A stretch of 64,000 nucleotides of DNA from Amaranthus tricolor (taxonomy: Eukaryota; Streptophyta; Magnoliopsida; Caryophyllales; Amaranthaceae). The translations under genes and the position numbers were made by a program. Where the stretch lies: NCBI RefSeq assembly GCF_026212465.1, contig NC_080058.1, forward strand, positions 12,206,893 through 12,270,892, in the 5' to 3' direction. The notes under the pieces are model-generated. The model ran no database searches, was not told the origin of the DNA, and saw only the letters and a program-made list of their open reading frames with translations. Below are positions 46,562 through 57,750 of this stretch, piece after piece; the first letter of the stretch is position 1, and the number at the start of each line of letters is the position of its first letter.

Positions 46562-49385
46562 ACAACATCTTCAGCGGTGTTATTACGTTGTGGTGGTCGT
46601 GGCTCGTATAGTCTATTCCAAAGCAAAATCCTGCTACTAAAATGTGTTTCTATATGTCTGGAAGAATTGTCAACTGCTTCTCTCCATGATTGCTGGACTG
46701 GCGGCAGTGGAGATGAATCATCGTTCATTAATTGTTGAACAAAATGATTTCTATTCACCTAACATATATATATATATAACTTTCATTAATAGTTGAAGAA
46801 GCAAACAGTTGTACATCGGATTATCGTCAGCAGAACCGTAATAAGCAATGCCAATGTTAAGAAATGTTGCTGCAGAGTACAATGCCATCGGTGCTTCCAT
46901 CCAGTGAATATAAGGAGCAATTCCATTGCTGTGTGAACCAATTCTGAATACAGCATTGTCTAACGCCTCCTCCGATAGATACACACTTAGGTATTGGTCT
47001 CTGTTCATTTGCATTTCCATGAACATTGCACGTCTTAAAAGAGGTCATGCCTCCTCACCTCCCAACTCTGTGACGGCCATAGCTCTAAAATCACAGTTAC
47101 CATCACCTATAACATCAATCCAATCAAACAAGTAAGGAGGGAGAATGTGCGGGATGTGATTGGGCCATAGAAAAATTGAAAAATCACGACCTACTGGATC
47201 ATCTACAATTATTAAAAAAAAACGTTAGTAAGATTAAGCTGTAACAAACTAATTTAAATAACGAAAAGGAAAGTCATGTACCGAATAAGTTAAAACTAAA
47301 CTTAATTCCAACTGAGGATTGTGTTTCCCGACCACTAGATCTACCATTGGATCTCTCGCAGGATTAAGATCTAGACCCTCGACCACGAGAAGATGATCTA
47401 CTATATTCAAATGCACTTTTATTTCTTGTAAGGGTTTTGCTTGTGCTTGGTTTTCCCTTTCTAGGTGGACTTGCGTAAGGCTCAAGTATATCGGCTCCAT
47501 CAAGGTGTAATTCATGTTCAAGTACCTAAGACAAGCATCGTACAACTGCGGGATCGGCTTTTAAGACTTCATCGACCAACGATTGAAAGTACTCTTTGTC
47601 ATCGGCGTTTGCGTGCCGTACTCCTTCGTTGGTTTCATCTCCTACCTCTATGTACGTCAAAGTAATCCAAAATGGATGAACGTCATCCAAATACAAAGAA
47701 CCTTGTGAACTGATCGACAGATATAAATAACAAGCACACGGAAATCCATGGGTGCGTTGAAATGCACAACCGCATTTGTCAAACAAATAATCACCCAAAT
47801 CTAACATACGGTTATTCTCAAGCCGCAACTGCTCCAAGGAAAAAATAGATACATGGCATTATAAAGGTCTAAAGAAATGATGTCGCAACGACCTTGAAAC
47901 AGAATTCATGGATTCCTGTAACGCTTGTCGAATCCTGGCTTGCTGGTTTGTTATTTGTGCGTGTGTCCTTTTAAACAGGGTATCAAATGAGCTAATACCG
48001 CTACCAAGATAATACTTAAAAGACGAGTGTTGGCTTTCAACTCTGCTGGTAGTCTGGTTACCCATGTGTAAACAGTCATTCGTCCATGCACGCATAAATT
48101 TCCCTTTAAGTGAAATCCATGTTCCAGCCAAATATCAAACGACCTTTCTGTTTCTAACCGACCACGTAGTCACAATCGATTGCCATTTGTCTTCAAATTC
48201 GTCGAGTGTAGAACTTTCAACCAAGGGGTTCCATCTACTTTTCCTAAATACCTGCCCTTGTTGATTTCTTTTCCCGCCACACAACTTGTCCACCATGTTC
48301 TCAGCGTCGTTGGCAATATGCCATGCGCATAACAAATGTCGCACATCTACATTAAAGACAACATTGAACGTAATTAAGACATATTCAATAAATAGAACGA
48401 TAATAATTAATCAACAAAACCTTTTTACCTGGGAAGACATCACGGATAGCTACAGATAAACCCTCATCTCGATCAGTTACAATGACGCTAGGAGTCTGAG
48501 CTGTGCCAAAATATCTCTCAATCCCTGCAACGCACACGAATATGACACAACCGCCTCATCTCGCATCAAACAGAATACAACCAAGAAGTTGTGATTGGTT
48601 GGCGTCATTCCAATTATTTCGCAAAGGGACCACTTTTGCTTATTAGTTTTGTACGTTGTGTCTATCAACACAACATGGGGCCACGAATGTATCATCTGCA
48701 TAGAATTAGGATTTGCAATCAATAATCTACTCAACTGCCCCTCACTATCCAAATCTGTCCAAACTACATAATTTTGCTCTGTGGCCATATAAAGATAGTG
48801 TTGAAGAAGAGTCCTACCATCCATCTCTTCTCTCCTTATTGACTGTCTTACATTATAAATTTGATTCATACTAGCAAAACAACCAGGAAAATTCCTTCTA
48901 ATTGAAGTCATTATAAATGCTGGTTGCATGCTAGTTGCATTAAGATCTCGTATGTGCTGCCTAATATTGACAGTCATCCTATTTACTCTTATTTAACCAT
49001 CTCTGTACATCAAGAACGGGTGGTTATGTCTTCCTTTTTCACCAGGAAACACTCTTACTGTCCAAGGTCTTTCCCCTAGTTTACGACTACTTCCTAAAAT
49101 CATAAATTTACACCCACAAGCCCTACTTTTGGAACCAGGTCGGGCAGCATTGTCTAAGTTATGCAAATCATCCCTTATATTACCATAGCGGTGACATCTT
49201 AAGTACAAACTCACTCTAGAACGTCCTTCCTTTTGTTTATATGAAGATCGTGTAAATTGAAAACCAGTTCTTAGTGCTATCTCATTAGCCCAAGCATGTA
49301 AATCATCTACAGAATCAAATTCCCTATCGATAACAAATCTATCAGAGTAATCTACATTATCTCCTAAGTTTTCAAAGGTCTGCAA
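46543..49385 (-). pseudogene. MULE-A transposase with FAR1-type DNA-binding, MULE, SWIM and C-terminal OTU domains
   Basis: Minus-strand order: FAR1/WRKY-GCM1-type zinc domain (48993-49385; LRCHRYG, ACGCKFM, GRHNHPF); MULE transposase core (48427-48977; VLIDTTYKTNKQKW and IVTDRDEG carry the two Asp; intron about 48350-48428); a region with RVESQHSSFKYYL, the probable catalytic Glu (47859-48131); SWIM zinc finger (CGCAFQRTHGFPCAC, 47700-47790); a basic Ser/Arg linker; an intron (about 47200-47280); then OTU with VIGDGNCDFRAMA (about 47068-47115) and RNHFVQ, giving Asp, Cys and His. Stops: TAA at about 48993, TGA near 48134 and 47048; a one-base loss near 48515. A (TA)n run near 46770 disturbs the frame before RNHFVQ. 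The first exon is upstream and not fixed. Not functional as it stands. Confidence 0.87.
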
Positions 49386-49714
49386 ATATAAATTTATTCA
49401 TAATAATTAAAAGATTAAACTATTTAATATATTAACAATATCAATTAGTTTAATAATTCAAATTTCAATATATTAACAATATCAATACAAAAATATGAAA
49501 TAAAAAATTTTACTAAATAAAATACATATATAAAATAAAATAAATTAAAATAATATAAATAAATTATTTAAGTAAACACAAAAATATATATAAATATATA
49601 ATAAAATAAAATAATTTACTATAATATTTAATAAATAATAATAACTTAAAAAGTAATTATAATAAATAAAAAGAATTAATTTTTCAAAAAAAAATTTAAA
49701 AAAATTTTCAGAAC

Positions 49715-49776
49715 CCCACAGTCGCACTTTTTGTGCGACTCTCCCTAGGTCTGGTCGCACATTTTGTGCGTCTGGG
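49715..49776. repeat. MULE-A right subterminal palindrome
   Basis: CAGTCGCACTTTTTGTGCGAC, a CCCTAGG centre, then GGTCGCACATTTTGTGCGTC. Inverted GTCGCAC/GTGCGAC pairs, about 260-320 bp inside the right terminus. Confidence 0.85.
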
Positions 49777-50032
49777 GGGTTCTGGAAATTTTTTTTTTTT
49801 TGAAAAATTTCGAATCGATTAATTACTTAGCAAATCGTTATCATGCTCGTTTTGGTTTGCCATTGTTATTCGATGTACACTTTTAGCTTGTTTAAGTTAA
49901 CATAGTGTTTTTAGAGAGTTTTAGAGAGATGTTACAGTTTTTGAGTTCGAAAATTATGCAGGGGCAATCTTGGAAATTCATTATATATAGAGTGGCGATA
50001 AAATGAAAAGGTGGCGATATTTAGTAATACCC

Positions 50033-51657
50033 TTTGGTTATTCAATCCGAGCAAGTGTCACTATCTGTCTATCTCCAAATTTTGTTCTTTAAAGAAACTA
50101 ATATTACAGTTGATATTTTGAGGGTTTTATTTGTTGTTTATATAAAAATATTTCTATTAATTTCTCAAATCTTGGGTAAAAATAATTTTACATATCCTCA
50201 TTTTAATATCTTAATAATATTTATGATCATATAATTTCCACTAACTTTATTTTGACATTTTTTTATATTTCTTATAATCATCACATTTTTTCCATTAAAC
50301 TTTATAAAAATATTTTTTTATTAGTTGTATTCATTATATTTTTTTCGACTAACTTTCTTTTAATATTTTTTAAATGTTTATGGTCTTCATTTTTCCTCCA
50401 TTAAATTTGTTGTTCAATATAATAATATATTCATTATCCAAAATATGCTATGAATTATTTGTACTTTTAGAATTTGTGTTAAAAACTTTTTTCTGCATTT
50501 TTGTCTATTTTACCCCTTCAAATGATAGGTGAAAATTATTAATGTGATGAATAAAATAAGAATAATAGAGTATTTTAATTTTTTTTTACCAAAAATGGAA
50601 AAAATACAAGTATTATAAAACAACAAAAAGATAATACTTGCACATATTATGAAAACGAGTAAGTATTAATTTTAATTCTCACATGAATCAAAATCCTTCA
50701 TTTCGTTAGGCTAGCTGTTATAAATTTGGTCATAAGAGCATACTACTTTCTTTATTCTATATACATAATTATAAATTATAAATTATATAAAATTAATATT
50801 ATAAAAAGACGTGATTAAACAATTAAATTAAAATTCAATTTAACTTCGTTTTCATATGTTCTTCTCAAATAGAATTTACAAATAAAACTTATGAATTTTA
50901 GTACAAACTTTGACTACTATTTCTCATTGATTTATAAAAAAAAATATATATTAATGTGAGATCTTATTAGATTCGTCTCACATATATAGTTTTTAAATAT
51001 CAGCTTTTTAAAATTTTTAAAAGCTCACAATTAAAATTATTTAATTTTAAAGATTGCATTGAGATCTACGAAAAAAGAGAATAAAAAGAACATTTGAAAA
51101 AGAGAGTATATATTTTTTCTTAAACATTTATTGCTATAGGATAACAAGATAAACTTAAAAAATAAGTAGTAGCAACAACAATTAGGAAAAATTATTCTAA
51201 ATAGTTTAAAATATTACTCATTTCTTGTTAATAATTGGATGAAATTTTTTTAAATAATCCAACATTTGCATACATTTTGTTGCAATAAATCGGTTACAAC
51301 TGGTCGTTTTTTGTAACAAAGGTTTATTTAAAATAAAATGTATGCAAATGTTGGATTATTTAAAAAATTTTAAAAATTGAAATTATTAGCAAAAGAATGA
51401 ATAATAAGCTAGAATATTATGAACAATATTTTCCAAACAATTATTAAGAAAGGGGGGTATTATAAATAAACCCAATTAGAGATAGTAGTCCCCTCTTGAG
51501 TCTGTCGTAAATCCTTCCTGAGTCCGAATCTGTAACCACTGCTTTAATTCAAAACGTGTTTATGTTTCAATGTCTGTGTCAATGTCTATCAATTGAAAAA
51601 CCAACTCTCAATTCAAAGCTCTAACCCACACTTTTGCCTTCTTTTACTATAATGCAT
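50033..51657. other. AT-rich spacer between the two MULEs
   Basis: No coding potential. It holds a small foldback at 51249-51364. The last part (about 51480-51657) is less AT-rich, pyrimidine-rich and leader-like, and may be the start of the ICR gene's 5' UTR. Confidence 0.5.
51249..51364. repeat. Foldback element
   Basis: Left arm 51249-51278 (TTTAAATAATCCAACATTTG, then CATACATTTT) and right arm 51335-51364 are perfect reverse complements over about 30 bp, around a 56-bp loop that contains a second short inverted pair (GTTGCAATAAATCGGTTAC, GTAACAAAGGTTTATT). Confidence 0.85.
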
Positions 51658-51941
51658 CCCTATTCTTATTTGTCGCCACCCTTTTCATTTTATCGCCACC
51701 CGCTCGAATGAAATTACGAATTTGCCCATAGATTTTTAAAAATTACGAAAATGCCACTAAGCTTAAAAACCTCTATAAAACACTTCAAAATCACTCAATA
51801 ACACTCTCATATCTTCTACAAACTCAAATTCTTCACATAAAAGTAATCGGAGTTAAAGCTTTGGAATCGAAATCGTCCACAAAAAGTCGAGGTAAATATT
51901 TTTTTTTTGATTTTTTTTTTAAAAAAAAAAAGTTAAACAAA

Positions 51942-52430
51942 GTCGCACAACCAAATCGCACAAAAAAGTGCGACTGTGAATCGCAAGCGACTGGGAAATT
52001 TTTTTTTTTTTTTTTTTATTTTCGAATAATAATGTAATTTTTTAATTTATGTTGTTAGTTAATGTTATTTAGTAAATGTTATAATAGATTTTATTATGAA
52101 TTTGTTGTGTTTAATTTAGATTAAAAAAAAACCAAAAAAAAATTTAAATAAAGTCGCACAACCAAATCGCACAAAAAAGTGCGACTGTGAGTCGCACGCG
52201 ACTGGGTCTTTAATTTTTTTTTTTTTTTTTTTTTTAATTTTCGAATAATAATGTAATTTTTTAATTTATGTTGTTAGTTAATGTTATTTAGTAAATGTTA
52301 TAATAGATTTTATTATGAATTTGTTGTGTTTAATTTAGATTAAAAAAAAAAAGGAAAAAAAAAATTAAAGAAAGTCGCACAACCAAATCGCACAAAAAAG
52401 TGCGACTGTCAATCGCACGCGACTGGGATT
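51942..52430. repeat. MULE-B left tandem repeat, about 211-221-bp unit, with palindromic core
   Basis: Three copies of a core starting GTCGCACAACCAAATCGCAC, then AAAAAAGTGCGACTGT and a CGCGACTGGG end, starting at 51942, 52153 and 52374. The intervening sequence (ATGTTGTTAGTTAATGTTAT and around) is nearly identical between the first two intervals. Each core can form a hairpin. Confidence 0.9.
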
Positions 52431-52755
52431 TAAATTTTTTTTTTTTTTTATATTTCGAATTATAATGAAATTTGTATTTTTAATAATTTTTTATTGTTTT
52501 TTTTTTAAATTTCGAATTATAATGAAAATTTTTTTGGTAATTATATTTTTTTAATTTTTTTTTTTAAAAATTTCGAATTATAATGAAATAATTTATTTTT
52601 TTAAATAATTTTTTTTTTGAATGAATTAATTTTGTGTAATTAATTTATTAAATTTTAGTTGTTTAAATATTTATGAATATAATAATTGTGAATTATTTTT
52701 GTTGTTATTTGTTTGTAATTTATATGATTGTAAGTGTTTATTAAATGAATTTGGA

Positions 52756-53205
52756 ATGTCGTCTCAAATGTTTGCGGAGATGTGGAGTAGGTTCCCCCAC
52801 TGTTCCCGCTTATATGAGCAGGCACTGCGTTGGGCATCGGTTCCATCAGAAGCTGGCCCTGATTACGTTGACTGGTTTAGAGTGTGTTCCCACTGTTTTG
52901 TCATCCCAGCCTCCCAGGTGAAGGACCTGCTGTAGCGGATAACAGAGTCGAATACGTTAGTGTTTCTAATTATCTATTTCATTTTTATGTTTCTTAACCC
53001 GAATTTACTTTTTCACTTGTTTTGACTATGCAATTGTCTGGTTTTACAGTTTGCTACTGAATATAGTGCTCGACTTGCGCCATTGATGAGGATGCCACCT
53101 ATTGGCCAAATGACGCCTCTGGAAAAAGATGCTGCTGATATGTATTTAAATGATGTCAGAGAGTTGTTTGCCGAATGGCAACTGTGTAGAGGGGGCAGCC
53201 CTTAA
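52756..53205 (+). pseudogene. 3' remnant of the MULE-B PMD gene
   Basis: 52756-52955 encodes SSQMFAEMWSRFPHCSRLYEQ and then YVDWFRV, aligning to the C-terminal part of the MULE-A PMD gene. An intron 52956-53049 has the same AATAC/GTTAG donor as in MULE-A. The last exon, 53050-53205, ends FAEWQLCRGGSP. The apparent ATG at 52756 is probably not the original start. About the first 80% of the gene is missing. Confidence 0.8.
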
Positions 53206-54334
53206 TAGACATTTGCAGATTTTTCTTACCGCCACACAATTTATCAACCATGTTCTCCACGTCATTGCCAATATGCCATATGCATAATAGATGTCGCACA
53301 TCTGCATTAAACATAAATTTAAAATTAATTGAGATATATATATAGATCAACGATAATTAATAATTAAAACCTGTTTACCTGGAAAGATAGCATGAATAGC
53401 TGCAGACAAACCCTCATCCCGATCCGTTACGATTACATCGGGCTTCTGAACTCTGCCGTAAATATCCCTCAACCTCTCTAACACCCAAGAATAAGACACC
53501 GCCGCCTCATCTCGCATCAAACAGAAAGCAGCCAAGAAATTATGATTCGTCGGCGTCATTCCAATGATTTCGCAGAGGGGCCACTTTTGCTTATTCGTTT
53601 TGTACGTTGTGTCTATCAAGACAACATGAGGCCACGAACGTAGCATTTGGATAGATGTTGGATTCACAATCAATAATCTAGTCAACTGACCCTCACTATC
53701 CAAGTCCGTCCAAACTACATAATTATGCTCCGTGGCCATATACAAATAGTGTTGAAGAGGAGTCCTACCATCCATCTCTTCTCTCCTGATTGACTGTCTC
53801 ACATTGTAAATTTGATTCATACTAGCATAATACTGAGGATAATTTCTTCTAATTGAAGACATTATAAACGCTGGTTACATGCCAGTTGCACTTAGATCTC
53901 GTATGTGCTGCTTGATATCGACAGGCATCTTATTTACTCTTATTTGACCATCTCTGTACATGAAAAACGAGTGGTTGTGTCTTCCTTTTTCACCAGGAAA
54001 CACTCTAACCGTCCAAGGTTTTTTTTCCTTTGGGTTACGACTAGTTCCTATAATCATAAATTTACACCCACAACCTCTACTTTTGGAACCAGGTCGAGCA
54101 GCATTGTCTAAGTTATGCAAATCACCCGTTCTATTATCGTAGCGGTGACATCTTAAGTACAGACTCACTCTAGAACGTCCTTCTTTTTTTTATATGAAGC
54201 ACGTGTAAATTGAAAACCAATTGTTACTGCTATCTCATTAGCCCAAGCATGTAAATCATCTACAGAATCAAATTCTCTATCGGTAACAAATCTATCAGAA
54301 TAATCTACATTATCCCCTAAATTTTCAAAGTCCT
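53206..54334 (-). pseudogene. MULE-B transposase, 3'-truncated
   Basis: Minus strand. It has the FAR1-type zinc domain (LRCHRYDN, GCGCKFMI, GRHNHSF), then the MULE core (VLIDTTYKTNKQKWPLCEII, IVTDRDEGLSAAIHA), an intron about 53302-53377, and HLLCIWHIGNDVENMVDKLCGG before breaking off at about 53206. A TAA replaces a Gln codon near 53878, and a short indel lies in the poly-T run near 54185. Compared with MULE-A the core is better preserved here, but SWIM, linker and OTU are deleted. Confidence 0.87.
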
Positions 54335-54436
54335 GCAAATAATAATTATAATAACATTACATTAATATAATAAATTAAATTACATTGATTATAACTTTTA
54401 ATTTAAATTTGAGAAAAAAAAAATAATTAAAATCCC

Positions 54437-54522
54437 AGTCGCACAAAAAAGTCGCACAAACCAGTCGCACAAAAAAGTGCGACTGTCAGTCGCACTTTTT
54501 TGTGCGACTGGTTTGTGCGACT
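54437..54522. repeat. MULE-B right subterminal palindrome
   Basis: Four GTCGCAC and three GTGCGAC heptamers in about 85 bp, arranged as a near-perfect long palindrome centred on GACTGTCAGTC. It mirrors the cores at the left end. Confidence 0.92.
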
Positions 54523-54907
54523 GGGATAAATTTTTTTTTTTCAACTAATAAATCGAACCGTTTTAATTACTTTCCGAATCTTTACCACTCTCGTCTTGGT
54601 ACGCCATTGATGTTCGATGTAGAGTACTACCTTGTTTAAGTTAACGTATTGTTTTTAATGAGTTTTTAGAGAGAAAGTACCGTGTTTGAACTCGAATATA
54701 CTACAATAACCCATCTGAAATTTCTATATATATAAAGTTCCGATAATGATATTATTAAACGATAATAGTGTAATTAATCGATAATAATAGTGTTGGTTTA
54801 GTTAAGTGGCATTTTTGTAATTTTTAAATGAGCAGGGGCAATATTGTAATTTCATTATAAAGGGGGTGGCGAAAAAATGAAAAGGATGGCGACAAATAAT
54901 AATACCC

Positions 54908-56626
54908 TATTGCATTTCTGTACTCATTACTCATTACTTCATCAGATTCAGATCCTAACTTTCAATTACCACCATTTCATTTCACAGGTTTGTTTGCTTT
55001 CATTTCCTTTTACTTTTATTTCATTGCTTTTCAATTAATTACTAGAGCTGTTCAATGGGCTGGGTCGGGGCGGATTATGTCAAATATTAAACGGGGCGGG
55101 GTCGGTCAAAGCCCGTTTAAATACGACCTATTTTAAACCGTCTTTTATAAATTCAAAAAAGAGTTTTTTTATTATACTTTATGGTCCATTAGGTCAATCA
55201 ACTATAAACATAACAATATTATATAAAAATATATAAAAAAAAGGTGAAAAAATATTTTTTATAACCAATTTCTATAACTATCCGACCTGACTCGACCCTA
55301 CCCGATCATTTACATAAAGGTCCGTTAATAACCCCACCCGTTATTGACCCACCCCGCTATTAACCAGTTAAAATGTGACCAGACCCTTGACCCGTTGGGT
55401 CGACCCGCCTGGTTGAACACCACTAACTACTACTAACATAAGATTCTCAACTTATTATTTTACTTTTTAAGAAATAATAATTAAAATGAAAAATTAACAT
55501 TAATAATCCAATTTTTTGCTCAGTGAGTAACTCATCTTTAGATTATTTTCTTATAATCCAACATTTGCTCTTAGTTCGTTATGAATAATTCAATTTTTGT
55601 TTTAGTTTGCTAACAATATACAATATTATTACCTAATATTAATAATTTGATATGCTATGGGCAAATATATGACAAAGATTAGATTATTTAAAAAAAATTA
55701 TTCAAAGATGAGATTATTCACATAATTCATAAACATTTTCAACTCACTGTCAATTATATTAAATTTCCATTATCTTATCACTATCCAAAATCAACATGCC
55801 ATTAGTATTCATTTCCATGGTGTTTTTGTTATTAATGGTTTTAATTCCTTGAAATATTTGTTTTATTGAATAAAAAATTGTTAAAAAAATCTTTGGAAAT
55901 AAATCCTTGAAATAATATTTAATTTCTGTTAAAAATGTGGTAGATTGACCATTATTTTCGCAGCTCTGTTCTGTGAAACTCTGGTATGACCCAATGAATG
56001 TTGATGTGCATTTTAAGTACATTATTACTAATACTCTAATAGTAGCGTCAAGTATTAAATGTCATTTTTTAAAGACATTTCACCTCTCTTATGACTACAT
56101 TTCCAGAACTCAGTGTCATTCTTCTTCATTAAGTAGGACTAAATTTTGTGATTTTCAAGGAATATTCAAATTTTATGAGAGATTTTACTTTTTTTTTTTT
56201 TTTTTCAAATTACGGGATTCAGCTTTCTCATTGTTTTCCCTTAATTGTGGGCTCGTGGCTTAGAATTCAAATCTTTTGAACTAAATGGTATATGTAAAAA
56301 GAAGCAGTCAAATCACGTGACTCAGCAATCTACCTAAAACAAACTCACAACAGCACATTCCTACTACAACATTTTTTTCAAGAATATTTTGTATTTGCTC
56401 TCATGGTACATAGTACAACTTTAGAATTTTATAGTACTATGATTAGCTGGTTGTCCTTTCTTCCTCCTGCTGCCTTCTTTTGTAAACGACTCTCTTGCCT
56501 CGTCTTTCCCTTGTTTAGTCTGTAAAGAGGTTGTCTCTATTTTAGTAAAGGCAAGGAGGAAATTTGTAAGAAAGAATTCATAAGCTTTTAAATCATCTTC
56601 CAATGAAAAGTTTTACTACTCTTTGT
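54908..56626. other. Non-coding region right of MULE-B
   Basis: 54908-54988 is pyrimidine-rich and ends TTTCACAG/GTTTG, which could be a 5' UTR exon and splice donor. Then come a hAT MITE (55043-55425) and AT-rich sequence with ATAATCCAACATTTG-like blocks (55490-55730) related to the foldback at 51249. 55750-56626 holds poly-T tracts and no credible coding region. Confidence 0.5.
55043..55425. mobile_element. hAT MITE (GC-rich ends)
   Basis: Starts TAGAGCTGTTCAATGGGCTG and ends CGCCTGGTTGAACACCACTA, imperfect inverted repeats. The interior has GGGGCGGGGTCGG and ACCCGTTATTGACCCACCCC, complementary in type. 383 bp, non-coding. The 8-bp flanks do not match convincingly. Confidence 0.7.
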
Positions 56627-56679
56627 TGTGCAATTTGATATACATTACTTTGATGCAATCTTGATTATCAAAGTCTTCA

Positions 56680-56691
56680 TGGTATTAGAGC
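56680..56691 (+). other. copia-D primer-binding site
   Basis: TGGTATTAGAGC, one base different from the initiator-tRNA-Met site, directly after the LTR copy. Confidence 0.8.
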
Positions 56692-56758
56692 ACCAGGGCA
56701 GACAATAGCATTTTTCCCTTCTGTTTTAAATCCGTAGTTTTTTTTTTTTAAAAAAAAA

Positions 56759-57590
56759 ATGACAGATGCTGATTCTCAATCATCTATTTCAACTTCTATT
56801 GAATCAAGCAGCCCTCTGTATTTACATCCCTCTGATGGAAGTAACTCTATTACATTTGAAAAACTTCTTGGGGCTGCAAATTATAGAAGTTGGAGAAGAT
56901 CTTTTGAAATAGGATTAGCTTTAAAACGCAAGCTTGGTTTTGTTACTGGGACTCAAAAAAGAGATCTCAATAACTTGATAAAACAAGAAGCTTGGGACAT
57001 TTGTAACTGTATGGTCATTTCTTGGATCATAAACAATGTGTCTGATTCCTATTAAAAAATCTATTATGTTTATAAATTTTGCCTATGATATTTGAAAACA
57101 ATTAAAGTAGCGTTTTTTTGTCAGAAACGGCTCAAGAAAGTACAAATTGATTAAAGAAATTTGCGATTTGAAACAAGAAAACAAATCTATTTCTGAATAC
57201 TACATTGCTTTGAGTGCTTATGGGAAGAGATTTAATCAATGAATCAACTTCTTGCGATCACAAACATCACCAATGAAATTAAAACCTTTCTAAAGGCTTT
57301 ACAAACCCAACTTGATGAATAAAACTTATTTCAATTTCTCAATGGTTTGGAGGAGTCCTATAGTGCCCATAGAAGTCATCTATTGATGCTGCAACCCTTT
57401 CCAAGTATGGATGAAGCTTGCAACTTACTTCAACAAGAAGAAATCAAAGAGAAATCTTGAAAATACCCAAAGAAGACACTAAACCTATGACTATGTTCAG
57501 CAAAGGAATTGTCTCATCTCCCACTTTCACTTGCACTGCTTGTGGCAGATCAGGACATCAAATAGAAAAATGTTGGAGTGTAGTTGGTTC
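56759..57590 (+). pseudogene. copia-D gag remnant
   Basis: 56759-57055 starts MTDADSQSSISTS and contains SPLYLHPSDGSNS and NYRSWRRSFEIGLALKRKLGF, the N-terminal block of plant copia gag. Later frames show EYYIALSAYGKRFNQ-like and LQQEEIK-like stretches, and a CCHC-like CTACGRSGHQIEKCW (57533-57577), all separated by stops. Confidence 0.8.
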
Positions 57591-57750
57591 CATCTAGGCA
57601 TCCTCTGGCTCAAAATGGTGGTAAGGGAGGGGGAAAAATCCTAGAGGAAGAGGGGGTAGATGGACTAGAGGAAGAGGAGGTAGAGGAGGCAGAAGTACTT
57701 ATAATGTATCCAATCCTCCTCACACCTTAACTTCCACTCAAATTGAACAA

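Larger units (their letters stand above)
43301..50032. mobile_element. MULE-A: Mutator-like element with convergent PMD and transposase-OTU genes
   Basis: The ends are imperfect inverted repeats: left TTAAACATCGCCGCCC then TTTTCATTTTATCACCACCC; right, read inward, CTAAATATCGCCACC then TTTTCATTTTATCGCCAC. MULE-B (51658-54907) shares both termini. Inside are a plus-strand plant-mobile-domain gene (44245-46323) and a minus-strand transposase with a C-terminal OTU domain (46543-49385), converging on a 220-bp spacer. No clean 9-bp duplication is visible. Both genes are broken. Confidence 0.85.
51658..54907. mobile_element. MULE-B: internally deleted relative of MULE-A
   Basis: Terminal inverted repeats shared with MULE-A: left CTTATTTGTCGCCACCC, TTTTCATTTTATCGCCACCC; right, read inward, TTATTTGTCGCCATCC, TTTTCATTTTTTCGCCACCC. 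It keeps only the 3' part of the PMD gene (52756-53205) fused directly to a 3'-truncated transposase (53206-54334, minus). The OTU, SWIM and most of the PMD are gone. The flanks TATAATGCAT and TATTGCATT may be a decayed duplication. Confidence 0.85.

Noticed and set aside
49380..49860. ATGGCAAACCAAAACGAGC (minus strand, about 49853) as first exon of the MULE-A transposase
   Set aside because: A similar ATG and GTAATTAA donor occur in MULE-B, but the phase does not join the next exon in frame in either copy, so no start was assigned.
54437..54522. Spaced repeats suggesting a CRISPR-like array
   Set aside because: The repeats are short inverted heptamers in a palindrome at a MULE end in plant DNA; no regular direct repeats with unique spacers.
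56421..56603. 60-aa minus-strand ORF near copia-D
   Set aside because: No family resemblance and no supporting context.
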